Notes: generated by a model not told the origin, from the letters alone. Positions 18,101-25,982 are shown, counted from the first letter of the stretch. The stretch: DNA of 40,484 nt from an uncultured Flaviramulus sp. (GCA_947487155.1 CANKVS010000037.1:1-40484), one strand, 5' to 3'. Translations and numbers: made by a program.

Positions 18101-18919
18101 AAGTCTATCTCTAATTTCACCACCAGAACCTGTTGCAGCACCATTAAAAGGCTCAACGGTTGTTGGAAAATTGTGTGTTTCCGCTTTTAATGAAATAACA
18201 CTTTCGTAATCATTCGTTTCATAGTAATCAGGAACATCCGCACGTTTAGGTGCAAATTGCTCTACTTTTGGGCCTTTTACAAAAGCCACATTATCTTTAT
18301 AAGCAGAAACAATATCGTTTGGATTTGTTTCTGATGTTTTTCTAATCAGTTTAAAAAGAGAGGTTGGTTTTTCTTCACCGTCAATAACAAATGTGCCGTT
18401 AAATATTTTATGGCGACAGTGCTCACTATTAGCTTGTGAAAACCCAAACACTTCAGAATCTGTTAATGGGCGTCCAATTTTTTTAGAAACACCATCAAGA
18501 TATTCAATCTCTTCATCGCTTAACGCTAAACCCTCTTGTTGATTGTAAGCAGAAATATCTTCAATATTTAATATAAGTTCTGGAGCTACATTTATAGTAA
18601 AAGACTCTTGGTTTAATCCATTGAACTTTTGAGAAATCATACTATCGAAATCTGAAAAATCTTCGGTAACTGTTTGAAATTCTTCAATTCTAATAATGTC
18701 TGAAACTCCCATATTTTGAGTGATTTCAACAGCATTGGTACTCCAAGGTGTTATCATGGCAGCACGTGGGCCAACAAAAAAAGCATCGAGTGATGCTTGT
18801 TCTATTTTTGGCTGGTTGCCAAATAACCATTCTAATTTAGAAGTGGTTTCGGTTGATAATTCTTTTGTTGTTTGAACAGCAAAAACTTTGCTATTTGTGT
18901 TTCCAAAGAAATGAATCAT
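15122..18919 (-). CDS. purL: Phosphoribosylformylglycinamidine synthase, single chain
   Basis: Purine biosynthesis: converts FGAR, glutamine and ATP to FGAM. The 1265-aa protein has a PurS-like N-terminus, the linker IGRPLTDSEVFGFSQANSEH, the synthase halves with KAETHNFPTTVEPFNGA and GAGGHLNCLSELIEDTGG, and a C-terminal glutamine amidotransferase with Cys1113 in VGICNGAQLW and PHIERSTF. The start is set at the ATG at 18919: an upstream in-frame TTG at 18955 would lie inside the -7 promoter box, and MIHFFGN is the usual Bacteroidota opening. Two repeat-derived in-frame inserts are present, residues 350-369 and 991-1014. The second sits exactly in the linker before the amidotransferase domain. 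All catalytic regions remain intact. Confidence 0.95.
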   Translation of the reverse strand: MIHFFGNTNSKVFAVQTTKELSTETTSKLEWLFGNQPKIEQASLDAFFVGPRAAMITPWSTNAVEITQNMGVSDIIRIEEFQTVTEDFSDFDSMISQKFNGLNQESFTINVAPELILNIEDISAYNQQEGLALSDEEIEYLDGVSKKIGRPLTDSEVFGFSQANSEHCRHKIFNGTFVIDGEEKPTSLFKLIRKTSETNPNDIVSAYKDNVAFVKGPKVEQFAPKRADVPDYYETNDYESVISLKAETHNFPTTVEPFNGAATGSGGEIRDRLAGGKGSLPLAGTAVYMTSYSRLEDNRPWEKAMNERDWLYQTPIDILIKASNGASDFGNKFGQPLICGSVLTFEHEETSTSLSSQELSTLDTERNRSDKNPKPRKLGFDKVIMQAGGIGYGKADQALKDTPKTGDKVVILGGENYRIGMGGAAVSSADTGEFSSGIELNAVQRSNPEMQKRAANAVRGMVESDENFIVSIHDHGAGGHLNCLSELIEDTGGLIDLDKLPVGDPTLSAKEIIGNESQERMGLVISEKHKEHLQRIADRERSPMYTVGEVTGDHRFTFESKTKGDKPMDFALEDMFGSSPKTIMTDKTIDRNYDAISYNTDNFHSYLDQVLQLEAVACKDWLTNKVDRCVGGKVAKQQCAGPLQLPLNNLGVMALDFNGKEGIATSVGHAPISGLIDPTAGSRNAITEALTNIIWAPLKDGLKNVSLSANWMWPCKNEGEDARLYEAVEAVSEFSIDLGINVPTGKDSLSMKQKYPNEEVISPGTVIISAAANCTDITNVVEPVFNKNAGNIYYINISQDDFKLGGSSFAQILNKIGNETPKVQSATYVKNVFNTIQQLIVDGQIVAGHDVASGGLITTLLELCFADNNIGAELDVTALAEKNSFKILFSENAGIVIQSKDASIEKTLTDANIEFFNIGNVTESDTLSVINQNEVFTLTVSKLRDAWYKTSLLLDRKQTANGLADARFENYKNQPLQYTFPSHFTGKLDDVIANAVKQSATSEKIATSQTPRNDRKRPKAAILREKGSNSEREMANAMYLAGFDVKDVHMTDLISGRETLEDIQFLGAVGGFSNSDVLGSAKGWAGAIKYNDNANKVINDFFKREDTLSVGICNGAQLWMELDLVNPEHELHGKLVHNDSHKHESAFTSVKIQENNSVMLSTLAGTELGVWISHGEGKFDLPYAENQYNIVAKYGYEGYPSNPNGSDFNTAMMSDKTGRHLVTMPHIERSTFQWNWANYPTGRKDEVSPWLEAFVNARKWIEKTN
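15878..15949. repeat. 72-bp palindromic element in frame in purL
   Basis: The ends GTCATTGCGA (15878-15887) and TCGCAATGAC (15940-15949) are perfect inverse complements. Inside, GTGGCAATCT and AGATTGCTTCAC are a second complementary pair. The length is 72 bp, or 24 codons, and the element starts exactly on a codon. It is translated as residues 991-1014 of PurL, beginning VIANAVKQSATSEK. Related copies lie between genes at 138-221 and 31696-31730. Confidence 0.8.
17813..17872. repeat. 60-bp palindromic element in frame in purL
   Basis: The arms at 17813-17829 and 17856-17872 are complementary at 15 of 17 positions (outer ACTTC…GAAGT, inner TTCGCTCAG / CTGAGCGAA). The length is 60 bp, or 20 codons, in phase with purL, giving residues 350-369 (TSTSLSSQELSTLDTERNRS). 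The same kind of palindrome lies intergenically at 19060-19118. Confidence 0.72.
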
Positions 18920-18952
18920 TATGTCTTTATTAGTGTTGTGTTTATCAAAGTG

Positions 18953-18987
18953 CAAATTTACTTCTTTTTAATGGAATTTTAAACAAA
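18953..18987 (-). promoter_or_regulatory. purL promoter
   Basis: On the minus strand TAAATTTG (18953-18960) is a perfect TAnnTTTG -7 box, with TTTG (18984-18987) 23 bp upstream. The box overlaps a possible TTG start at 18955, which supports the ATG at 18919 as the true start. Confidence 0.55.
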
Positions 18988-19059
18988 TGCAAAGTGGAAA
19001 ATTGCGAGTTATTCACGAGTTTTAAACATCCATTTTATTGTTTGGGCGTTACCATAATA

Positions 19060-19118
19060 CTTCGACTGCGCTCAGTGCAAGTGGTTGTGCTTGTAGTTTA
19101 TCCTGAGCGCAATCGAAG
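19060..19118. repeat. Intergenic CTTCGAC-type palindrome
   Basis: CTTCGACTGCGCTCAG (19060-19075) pairs with CTGAGCGCAATCGAAG (19103-19118) at 15 of 16 positions. It is an intergenic relative of the element inside purL at 17813-17872. Confidence 0.7.
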
Positions 19119-19135
19119 GGCTATATCTTTTAAAA

Positions 19136-19170
19136 CGTCATAGCGAGGAGCGAGCGACGTGGCTATCTGT
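19136..19170. repeat. Partial GTCATTGCGA-type element
   Basis: CGTCATAGCGAGGAGCGAGC and the following GACGTGGCTATCTG resemble the left half of the element at 15878-15949. No matching right arm is seen, so this looks like a decayed or truncated copy. Confidence 0.5.
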
Positions 19171-19383
19171 TTATTAATTGCTTAAAAGCTAATTTAGTTC
19201 TTACCAATTTTAAAAAGGATGCCGCTTCAATCTCTAACGCGAATAAGTAACTCAATATAAGCTTTAGAGTTAATGGAGTCATGTTTCAGTAAACCTTAAG
19301 AAGAAATAGTTGTTACTAAACTTTGAGTTTTAAATTCTAGTAGTATTTTATAATTGTATGTAATAAACAAAGTTTTTTATTTG

Positions 19384-20485
19384 TTATATACGCATGTTGG
19401 CACACGTTTTTATTTTACTATAACTTCTCTATAAAATTGCAATTGGACTAATTGATATTTTTGGATAAGTCGGAACAAAGAAGAATTTTTCAAATCCCTC
19501 AAAAGATGAAAATACATTTCTGAATGCTTTTTCAAAAACTGCTTCGTCTTGTAATTCATCGTCTTCATAACCAAGATACTCGTCATTTAAATCAACTCTC
19601 ACATCTTCTTTTTGCGGACAAGAAGTGATAATTCCAAAAACAGAAAGTTTTATATTTGGTCTACTACCATATGTGTAAATAACATTTTCAAAGTCGCCAT
19701 TAACCAAATATTCACTTTTTAAGTTTGCTAAAATTTGAAAATCATTAAAAATATCAAATGGTGCTAATCTAAAATTTAACCTATCAGGTGAGAAAGTGTT
19801 TAAAAACGTTTCTACTCGTTCAATAAAAGTATCATCAAGAAATACCGCTCCAGAAATTTCCTCTAATGTTTTGTCGAAGTTTTTCTCAATTGCATTAAGT
19901 TTTTTTATTTCCGAACTTTTGTTTGATTTAGTACTTGTCCTAATTTCTTTACGTAAATTGTTTATTTGTTGCTTTTGTTGAATTACTTCTGGATTATTTT
20001 CTAAAGCAGAATTAAATATTAATCTCTGAATTTCATTGAAATTATTCATTATTCTTTTAAACCTTTCAAAATCTTCGAAAGAACTCCATCCAATCGATTT
20101 GATATAAGTAAAATCAGGAACTTTTTTTAAAAAGTCATTGAATGGGATTCCTCCATTATCAAATACTTTATTTATGTCAGTTAGAATTTTTTTTTCGAAA
20201 AGAGACTTTTCAATTTGATTCAAGAGTTCGTGATAGAGTTCGATTTTTTCTGTTCTGAAAGTTTTTCCTTTATCAGTTCCGCCAACACTCCCTTTTAGAA
20301 TTTTTATATCAAATCCTAATTTCAGTAGATAAGCCTGTTTCTTCTTCTATTGCTCTTGTTAATTCACTAACAATACCACCATTCAATTGGCTATTCAATG
20401 ATTTAGCTTTGTCATAGTCGAAATAAATCAGGTCTTTAATTGAACTCATAGGTAGTTTTTTCAAATGAATGCCAACTCGTTATAT
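19384..20485. repeat. Inverted boundary motifs around the accessory gene
   Basis: TTATATACGCATGTTGGCA (19384-19402) and TGCCAACTCGTTATAT (20470-20485) are inversely related. They share the GTTGGCA core and the TATA…CG flank with small gaps. They bracket the frameshifted gene and suggest one inserted unit of about 1.1 kb. Confidence 0.45.
19429..20449 (-). pseudogene. Frameshifted gene of unknown function (DUF6414-like?)
   Basis: Two reading frames join into one protein of about 340 residues. The first opens with ATG at 20449 and encodes 46 residues (MSSIKDLIYFDYDKAKSLNS…) before a TGA at 20309-20311. The continuation runs in the next frame through LGFDIKILKGSVGGTDKGKT and on to the stop at 19429, with no ATG of its own. 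The shift lies near 20310-20325. The middle has a coiled-coil-like stretch (QQKQQINNLRKEIRTSTKSN). The opening pattern, a short strand plus QLNGG, reminds me of DUF6414 proteins, with low confidence. The unit is framed by inverted GTTGGCA motifs, so it is probably an acquired accessory gene. A sequencing error in place of a real frameshift cannot be excluded. Confidence 0.65.
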
Positions 20486-20594
20486 CGTAGCTTTTATTAC
20501 CTATAACTAGTGAATTAGTCCGGTTATAGTAAGTTTTTTGTTACTGATATCCTGTAAAGATAATTAATTTTTCCTACAAATAAATTAAAAAAAA

Positions 20595-20616
20595 TCCTGA
20601 TAATTATTTATCAGAA
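20595..20616 (-). terminator. Terminator of the outer-membrane protein gene
   Basis: CTGATAA (20597-20603) pairs with TTATCAG (20608-20614). On the minus strand it is followed by GGATTTTTTTTAATTT. It lies about 40 bp past the stop codon at 20656. Confidence 0.65.
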
Positions 20617-20655
20617 TTTTTAAATTCTATTATTAAAGATTTCTAAAATAAAACC

Positions 20656-21210
20656 TTAAAAGAAGTAACTAACACTAAATTGTAATACCCCATTTTTATT
20701 TTTAAAACTTCCTACATCATTAATGTTAGATAAACCTGCATTGTATCGCACTCCAAAATTAAGACCACTATCTAGTTTATAGCCAAGGCCGAAATTCACA
20801 CCAAAATCTGTTGTTTTAAAAAGATCTTTATAATTTTGGGAACCTCCTTTAGTAGAGAGTAAAAAACCAATTTGAGGTCCTGCTTCAAGGCTCAACTTTT
20901 TTGTAACATAGTACTTTCCTATTAATGGAATATTCAAATAGTTTAGTGCTATATTGCCCTCAGTGGTAATGCCTGTGTCATAGCCTTGTCCAGAATATAA
21001 TAACTCTGGTTGAAAAGAGAATTTCTCTGAAATTTTAATTTCGGCTATAGCTCCAAAATTAAAACCGGTTACCGTTTGATCTTTTGAGGTGTTGTCTCCC
21101 GTAATTGTAGCGAAGTTTAAACCGCCTTTAATTCCGAAGTTAATGTCTTGTGCGTTAACATGTGCTAACCCCAAAACGGTGATAACAGTTACTAGTAATA
21201 GTTTTTTCAT
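20656..21210 (-). CDS. Outer-membrane beta-barrel protein (porin-like)
   Basis: A 184-aa secreted protein with a Sec signal peptide (MKKLLLVTVITVLGLAHVNAQ, cut after about residue 20) and a mature part of alternating strands typical of the small OMP_b-brl_2 / PorT-like barrels. Visible strand features are FGIKGGLNFATITGD, KFSFQPELLYSGQGY and a final aromatic residue in FSVSYFF, as expected for insertion by BamA. It is a single gene with its own terminator. The role is unknown; such barrels are abundant in Flavobacteriaceae. Confidence 0.8.
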   Translation of the reverse strand: MKKLLLVTVITVLGLAHVNAQDINFGIKGGLNFATITGDNTSKDQTVTGFNFGAIAEIKISEKFSFQPELLYSGQGYDTGITTEGNIALNYLNIPLIGKYYVTKKLSLEAGPQIGFLLSTKGGSQNYKDLFKTTDFGVNFGLGYKLDSGLNFGVRYNAGLSNINDVGSFKNKNGVLQFSVSYFF

Positions 21211-21369
21211 TGTTTTAAATTTTTGATTATTTAAAACAAATCAAATACTTTCTTTATGTGTAGGATTATTTTTAAAACAGCTTTAACATTTTTAACCATT
21301 TTTATCAGAACTATTTCTTATTTTAACATAAGTAACTCTTAAATTTTAAAGAGCAATTATAACTTTAAA

Positions 21370-22584
21370 TTAAGATTTCCTTTCCAATAATGCCATATAA
21401 AATCCATCAAATCCAGATTGATGTGCTAATATTTTTTTGTCTTTTACTAAAGTGAAGTTGTCTCCAGCTTCAGAAGCTAAAAACGTTTCCACTTGTTTTT
21501 GATTCTCAGAAGGTAATACCGAACAAGTAGCATAAACCAATTGTCCATCAGCTTTAACCATTCTAGAATATTGTTGCAAAATAGCTTGTTGTGTGGTTTT
21601 TATTTTTTCAAGAAAAGATGCCTCTAATTTCCATTTGGCATCGGGATTTCTTCGTAACACTCCTAAACCAGAACAAGGAGCATCAATTAAAACGCGGTCT
21701 GCTTTATTATAAAGTTTTTTAATCACTTTAGTAGATTCTATAACACGATTTTCAATGTTATGCGCACCGTTTCGTTTTGCACGTCGTTTTAATTCGTTCA
21801 ATTTATTGCCATAAATATCCATCGCAATAATTTGACCTTTATTTTCCATTAAAGACGCTAAGTGCAATGTTTTTCCACCAGCTCCAGCACAAGTATCAAC
21901 TACGCGCATACCAGGTTGTACATTTAAAAATTCGGCGACCAATTGCGATGAGGCATCCTGAACTTCAAAATGGCCTTTTTTAAAGACTTCGGTAGCAAAC
22001 ACGTTAGCGCGTTCGGTTAATTTTAAAGCACTTGGGTATCCTTTTAAAAATTCGGTTTCAATATTTAAATCGAATAACTCAGCTTGTAATTTTTCTTTAG
22101 TTGTTTTAAGCGTATTTACTCTTAAAATTACATCAGCTTGTTGGTTTAATGCTTCAATTTCTTTTGTCCAAATGGCTTTTCCTAATTCTTTTTCACCTAA
22201 AGCATCCATCCAATCTGGAATAGATTCTTTAAATTTTCTAATTTTAGAAAGTTCATCAAAACGCCCTTTAATTTTTCGTAATGGCGTACTTTCAAAATAT
22301 TTCCAATCTGGTAATTTTATACCTTTTAAAGTTGCCCAAACGGCAAACATGCGCCATAAGTTATCTCTGTCAAAAGGTTCTTTTACTTCTGCAATTTCAG
22401 CATACAAACGTTTCCAACGTACAATATCATAAGTCGTTTCGGCAACAAAAGCTCTATCTCTAGCACCCCAACGTTTATCGCGCTTTAATAATTGTTGAAT
22501 CACTTTGTCGGCATATTTGCCTTCGTTAAAGATTAATGTTAAACCATCAATAACTGCAAAGCATAAATTTCTGTGTAATCGCAT
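21370..22584 (-). CDS. RsmB/NOP-type rRNA m5C methyltransferase
   Basis: An S-adenosylmethionine-dependent RNA cytosine-5 methyltransferase, most likely acting on 16S rRNA. The N-terminal part is helical and NusB-like. The catalytic domain has the SAM-binding segment VVDTCAGAGGKTLHLA, motif IV DAPCSGLGVLRRNPD and motif VI YATCSVLPSENQKQV, which carries the nucleophilic cysteine. With the ATG at 22584 it is 404 aa. A TTG seven codons upstream lies inside a TAACTTTG promoter box and is unlikely to be the start. E. coli RsmB is the closest named relative I can offer, but orthology is not certain. Confidence 0.88.
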   Translation of the reverse strand: MRLHRNLCFAVIDGLTLIFNEGKYADKVIQQLLKRDKRWGARDRAFVAETTYDIVRWKRLYAEIAEVKEPFDRDNLWRMFAVWATLKGIKLPDWKYFESTPLRKIKGRFDELSKIRKFKESIPDWMDALGEKELGKAIWTKEIEALNQQADVILRVNTLKTTKEKLQAELFDLNIETEFLKGYPSALKLTERANVFATEVFKKGHFEVQDASSQLVAEFLNVQPGMRVVDTCAGAGGKTLHLASLMENKGQIIAMDIYGNKLNELKRRAKRNGAHNIENRVIESTKVIKKLYNKADRVLIDAPCSGLGVLRRNPDAKWKLEASFLEKIKTTQQAILQQYSRMVKADGQLVYATCSVLPSENQKQVETFLASEAGDNFTLVKDKKILAHQSGFDGFYMALLERKS

Positions 22585-22602
22585 CTTGTTTAAATAAGGG
22601 TG

Positions 22603-22610
22603 CAAAGTTA
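22603..22610 (-). promoter_or_regulatory. -7 promoter box of the methyltransferase gene
   Basis: TAACTTTG on the minus strand matches TAnnTTTG exactly and lies about 18 bp upstream of the ATG at 22584. A clear -33 box is not seen. Confidence 0.45.
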
Positions 22611-22714
22611 CATTTTAAATATGTATTATTTGTTTAATTGGTATAGGTTAATTGTGCGTAGTGTTTAATAGAAAAGAATTCCCCGATGCTTGCGTCGATG
22701 TTTCCATTGAAATT

Positions 22715-22739
22715 GTTATTCCTGTGAAAACGAGAATCT
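22715..22739. repeat. Degenerate GTCATTCCTG-type element
   Basis: GTTATTCCTGTGAAAACGAG followed by AATCT resembles the GTCATTCCTGCGAAGGCAGG element at 31536-31557, with a decayed stem. It lies in an otherwise featureless intergenic stretch. Confidence 0.4.
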
Positions 22740-22867
22740 AAAATAAATACGAAAAGCTACCATTAATGAGGCATAGTCCTTAAAGCCATCATTAAAAAAA
22801 GTAATTAGAGAAACCGTTTTTTAAACCTTTTAATTGCTATTTAGTCAAATTTAGAAACCCAAAGAAA

Positions 22868-23623
22868 ATGAAATACACGAAAAACCTTTTTACACTACTT
22901 ACTTTATCTCTAGCTATTTTTATTGCTTGTTCGAGTGGAGATGATTCAATAGAAGAAACTATAACAGAAACAGATTACGATATTACTTCCATACTTAGCA
23001 AGTTTGAAGGTACAGGTTTGTCTTATGCTGTAAATGGGAACACGGTAACATTTACCACGCAAGATTTGCCAAATCATACAAGTCCGTATTGGGACACAAG
23101 CAATCCGTTGTATGAAGATTATAATGGTACAAATAGTAATTGGCGTAAAAACCCTAATTCTATAGGAGCACAAAACATTGTTTTTACTATAACGCTAAAG
23201 CCCAAAGAAGCTAGTAATAAGCAGTCAACTCCCATGGGGGCAATTGGAATTTCTAGAAATGGGGTGGTGTTTTTTAATCAATACGCTGCTGGTGGAGATC
23301 CTTTAACTGGAGAAATTAATTCTTTCGACCAATGGTTAGGGCATCCAGCAGGAACCATGTATCATTACCATATTGAGCCTACCTACTTAACACAAGAATT
23401 TGGTGACGATGCTTTTTTAGGATTGTTGTCTGATGGTTTTCCAGTATATGGACCTGTTGAAAATGGAGAAACTATAACTAATGCTGATTTAGATGCTTAT
23501 CATGGCCATACATCTGCAACAAGCGATTTTCCCGATGGCATTTACCATTACCACATAACGAGTGAAGATCCTTATCTTAACGGGAATGGTTATTTTGGAA
23601 CTCCTGGAAACATAACGCGTTAA
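22868..23623 (+). CDS. YHYH-domain lipoprotein
   Basis: A 251-aa lipoprotein with signal LSLAIFIACSSGDD and lipidated cysteine near residue 21. The mature domain carries two copies of the tetrad YHYH, in MYHYHIEPTYL and IYHYHITSEDPY, plus DGFPVYGP and DAYHGHTS. These are hallmarks of the poorly described YHYH family. The clustered histidines could bind a metal such as copper; this is inference. It is the first gene of a tight operon: its stop codon overlaps the next start (TAATG), and an SCO copper-chaperone-like gene follows. No enzymatic activity can be assigned from sequence. Confidence 0.85.
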   Translation: MKYTKNLFTLLTLSLAIFIACSSGDDSIEETITETDYDITSILSKFEGTGLSYAVNGNTVTFTTQDLPNHTSPYWDTSNPLYEDYNGTNSNWRKNPNSIGAQNIVFTITLKPKEASNKQSTPMGAIGISRNGVVFFNQYAAGGDPLTGEINSFDQWLGHPAGTMYHYHIEPTYLTQEFGDDAFLGLLSDGFPVYGPVENGETITNADLDAYHGHTSATSDFPDGIYHYHITSEDPYLNGNGYFGTPGNITR

Positions 23624-24192
23624 TGAAACTAGTGTGTTCTTATATATTAGTAATTAGCATTCTTTTTTGCGCTTGTTCAAAAGGTGAAAAGTTAGGTCAT
23701 TTAAACATGTTGAATGAAGAGTTACAGCTAACTAATGGCGTTTTATATTATAAAGATGCGCCATTTACTGGAAATATAGTTTCTTATTATGATGCTTCCA
23801 AACTAAAATCTGAAACACAATATGAAAGCGGTAAAAAACACGGTTTTGAAAAACAATGGTTAGAAAACGGAAGCTTAATGATGGAGCGTTATTATATAAA
23901 AGGAAAGAAAGCAGGAATTCATAAAGCGTGGTGGGGCAATGGAAATCTTAAATTTGAATATTCTTTTAATAATGAAGGAGAATATGATGGAGTAGTTAAA
24001 GAATGGTACAAATCTGGACAAGTTTTAAGAGATTTTAATTATGAAGAAGGTAAAGAGGTTGGTAGTCAAAAAATGTGGAAGTTAGATGGAAGTATAAAAG
24101 CGAACTATCATGTTATAAATGGTGAAAGATTTGGATTAATAGGTCTAAAAAAATGTTACCAAGTAACAGTAGGTAGTAATGAAATTAAATAA
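23623..24192 (+). CDS. MORN_2 / YwqK-type repeat lipoprotein
   Basis: A 189-aa lipoprotein (signal ISILFCACSKG) built of about five MORN variant repeats of the form NGxxxxExxYxxGKKxG, for example ESGKKHGFEKQWLENGS and IKGKKAGIHKAWWGNGN. Databases name such proteins YwqK-family antitoxin, but no toxin partner is present and the protein is predicted to be exported. It more likely acts as a surface binding or scaffold protein. The start overlaps the YHYH stop by one base. The end runs into the first in-frame codons of the SCO gene, so the three are translationally linked. The C-terminus (GERFGLIGLKKC) departs from the repeat. Confidence 0.82.
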   Translation: MKLVCSYILVISILFCACSKGEKLGHLNMLNEELQLTNGVLYYKDAPFTGNIVSYYDASKLKSETQYESGKKHGFEKQWLENGSLMMERYYIKGKKAGIHKAWWGNGNLKFEYSFNNEGEYDGVVKEWYKSGQVLRDFNYEEGKEVGSQKMWKLDGSIKANYHVINGERFGLIGLKKCYQVTVGSNEIK

Positions 24193-24199
24193 TATAGCG

Positions 24200-24826
24200 A
24201 TGAAGCAGTATATTTTTATTCTAATTTTAGTTTTGTATTCGTGCAATGATTTAAAAAAAGGAACATCTTCAGTTAGTAATTTGCCTTATTTTAATACGCC
24301 AGATTTTACGCCAGAATGGAAAAAAGGAACGCATAAAATTCCTGAGTTTTCATTTATAAATCAAGATGGACTTACCGTTACTAATAGTACTTATAAAGAT
24401 AAAATTTATATCGCCGATTTCTTTTTTACCACCTGCCCAGGTATTTGCCCAAAGCTTGCAAAAAACATGAATAGTTTACAAGACGAGTATGCCAACAAAA
24501 GTGATGTTATGTTGCTGTCTCACACAGTTATGCCATGGGTTGATAATGTCGAAAAATTGAAAGTATACCAAACTAAAAATAATGTTAATAGCGATAAATG
24601 GCATCTGGTAACAGGAGATAAAGATGCACTTTATAATATAGCTAGAAACGGTTATTTTGCTGATGAAGATTTTACTAAAACACAAGATGAAAGCGAATTT
24701 ATACATACTGAAAATTTTATTTTAGTAGATAAAGAAGGGTATATTCGAGGTGTTTATAACGGTACCTTAGAAATTGATGTTGCTCGATTAAAACGCCATA
24801 TTGAGATATTAAGAAAAGAAGCATAA
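24200..24826 (+). CDS. SCO1/SenC-family copper-dependent thioredoxin-fold lipoprotein
   Basis: SCO proteins deliver copper to the CuA site of cytochrome oxidase, or act as thiol-disulfide reductases outside the cytoplasm. The metal-binding motif TTCPGICPK (CxxxC) is present, with the partner histidine in FIHTENFILVD. The start is set at the ATG at 24200, giving MKQYIFILILVLYSCND, a compact lipoprotein signal. An upstream ATG at 24179 would add seven polar residues and overlap the preceding gene by 14 bp. It is the last gene of the YHYH operon, and a terminator follows at 24881-24910. The family is firm; the client protein is unknown, since no oxidase genes are nearby. Confidence 0.9.
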   Translation: MKQYIFILILVLYSCNDLKKGTSSVSNLPYFNTPDFTPEWKKGTHKIPEFSFINQDGLTVTNSTYKDKIYIADFFFTTCPGICPKLAKNMNSLQDEYANKSDVMLLSHTVMPWVDNVEKLKVYQTKNNVNSDKWHLVTGDKDALYNIARNGYFADEDFTKTQDESEFIHTENFILVDKEGYIRGVYNGTLEIDVARLKRHIEILRKEA

Positions 24827-24880
24827 TTTATATTAACAGGTGCATCTTTTTGAAAGAAAACGTATTGAGAACTTTTATTG

Positions 24881-24910
24881 AAAAGCTTCGTGTTAGTTCA
24901 CGGAGCTTTT
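24881..24910 (+). terminator. Terminator of the YHYH-SCO operon
   Basis: AAAAGCTTCGTG (24881-24892) pairs with CACGGAGCTTTT (24899-24910) with one T-G wobble, followed by TTATTTTTAT. Confidence 0.8.
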
Positions 24911-24935
24911 TTATTTTTATAAAAAATCTTTTAAA

Positions 24936-25982
24936 ATGAAACACCTTGCTTTTATATTGTTTCTTATAGCTTTTATTTCCTGTAAAAATGAAGAAAAGAT
25001 TATACCTAGAAATATAGCTTCCGTTAAGATTAAAACTATTCTTAAAGATTCGGTTTTAAGTATTCGTGCCATTGATATATTGAACGACGGAAGTTTAGCA
25101 TTTGCAGCTAATAAAAATACTTTTGGATTGTACGATTCTAAAAAGAATAAATGGAATATTGCAACCCAAGACTATGATTCGTTAGATATTCAATTTAGAG
25201 CTGTAGCCCATACAGCTACCGATTTTTTTATGTTAAGTACTGATAATCCAGCATTATTATATAAAACAACAAATTCTGGAATTCGATTGTGTTACAAAGA
25301 AAATAGCGACAACGTGTTTTACGACTCTATGATGTTTTGGAATGACCAAGAAGGTATAGCCATTGGAGATCCAACTGATGATTGTATGAGTATTATAATT
25401 ACTAGAAATGGAGGTAATACGTGGACTAAATTATCGTGCGATAATTTACCAAAAGTTAAAGACGGAGAAGCTGCTTTTGCTGCGAGTAATAGTAACATTG
25501 CAATTGTAGGCAATAATACGTGGGTAGCAACAGGAGGAAAGGTAAGCAGGATTTTATATTCGCCAGATAAAGGTAAAACATGGGAGGTGTTCAATACTAC
25601 TATTATACAAGGTGCGGAAACTACAGGTATGTATTCCATTGCTTTTTATGATGCGCTTAATGGATTTGCTATAGGTGGCAATTATACTAAACCAGATGCT
25701 AATGCATCAAATAAAATAAGAACTACCGATGGTGGAAAAACATGGGCGTTAGTTGCTCAAAATAAAAACCCAGGCTATAGAAGTTGTGTGCAATATATTC
25801 CAAATGGTGCTGGTAAGGAGTTAATTGCAATAGGGAGTAAAGGGATAGATTATAGTAATGATTCTGGAACGTCTTGGAAACATATTAGTGATGAAGGCTT
25901 TTATACCATTCGTTTTTTAAATGATAGTGTTGCTTATGCCGCTGGAAGAGGTCGGATTTCTATGTTAATTTTTAGAAACTAA
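24936..25982 (+). CDS. BNR/Ycf48-like beta-propeller lipoprotein
   Basis: A 348-aa lipoprotein (signal LFLIAFISCKNEE) with at least four Asp-box motifs spaced along the chain: TRNGGNTWTKL, SPDKGKTWEVF, TTDGGKTWALV and SNDSGTSWKHI. This fits a Ycf48/sialidase-type propeller. Automated annotation often names this family oxidoreductase, but no cofactor motif is visible. Sialidase catalytic residues are not evident either, so glycan hydrolysis should not be assumed. It has its own transcript after the SCO terminator and precedes trmH by 63 bp. Confidence 0.75.
   Translation: MKHLAFILFLIAFISCKNEEKIIPRNIASVKIKTILKDSVLSIRAIDILNDGSLAFAANKNTFGLYDSKKNKWNIATQDYDSLDIQFRAVAHTATDFFMLSTDNPALLYKTTNSGIRLCYKENSDNVFYDSMMFWNDQEGIAIGDPTDDCMSIIITRNGGNTWTKLSCDNLPKVKDGEAAFAASNSNIAIVGNNTWVATGGKVSRILYSPDKGKTWEVFNTTIIQGAETTGMYSIAFYDALNGFAIGGNYTKPDANASNKIRTTDGGKTWALVAQNKNPGYRSCVQYIPNGAGKELIAIGSKGIDYSNDSGTSWKHISDEGFYTIRFLNDSVAYAAGRGRISMLIFRN

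Larger units (their letters stand above)
18920..19428. other. Gene-free stretch upstream of purL
   Basis: About 510 bp with no supported gene. It contains the purL promoter, a CTTCGAC-type palindrome (19060-19118), a partial GTCATNGCGAGGAG element (19136-19170) and, near its right end, a GTTGGCA-containing boundary motif (19384-19402). The remainder shows nothing recognisable. Confidence 0.5.

Noticed and set aside
18920..18955. TTG start giving a 12-residue longer PurL
   Set aside because: The TTG lies inside a perfect TAAATTTG -7 promoter box, and the ATG at 18919 gives the usual MIHFFGN opening.
22585..22605. TTG start for the rRNA m5C methyltransferase
   Set aside because: It overlaps the TAACTTTG promoter box; the ATG at 22584 fits better.
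23623..24192. Antitoxin function of the MORN_2 (YwqK-like) protein
   Set aside because: It has a lipoprotein signal, no toxin partner is nearby, and it is coupled to YHYH and SCO genes.
24179..24199. Upstream ATG for the SCO protein
   Set aside because: It adds seven polar residues before an otherwise clean lipoprotein signal and overlaps the preceding gene by 14 bp.
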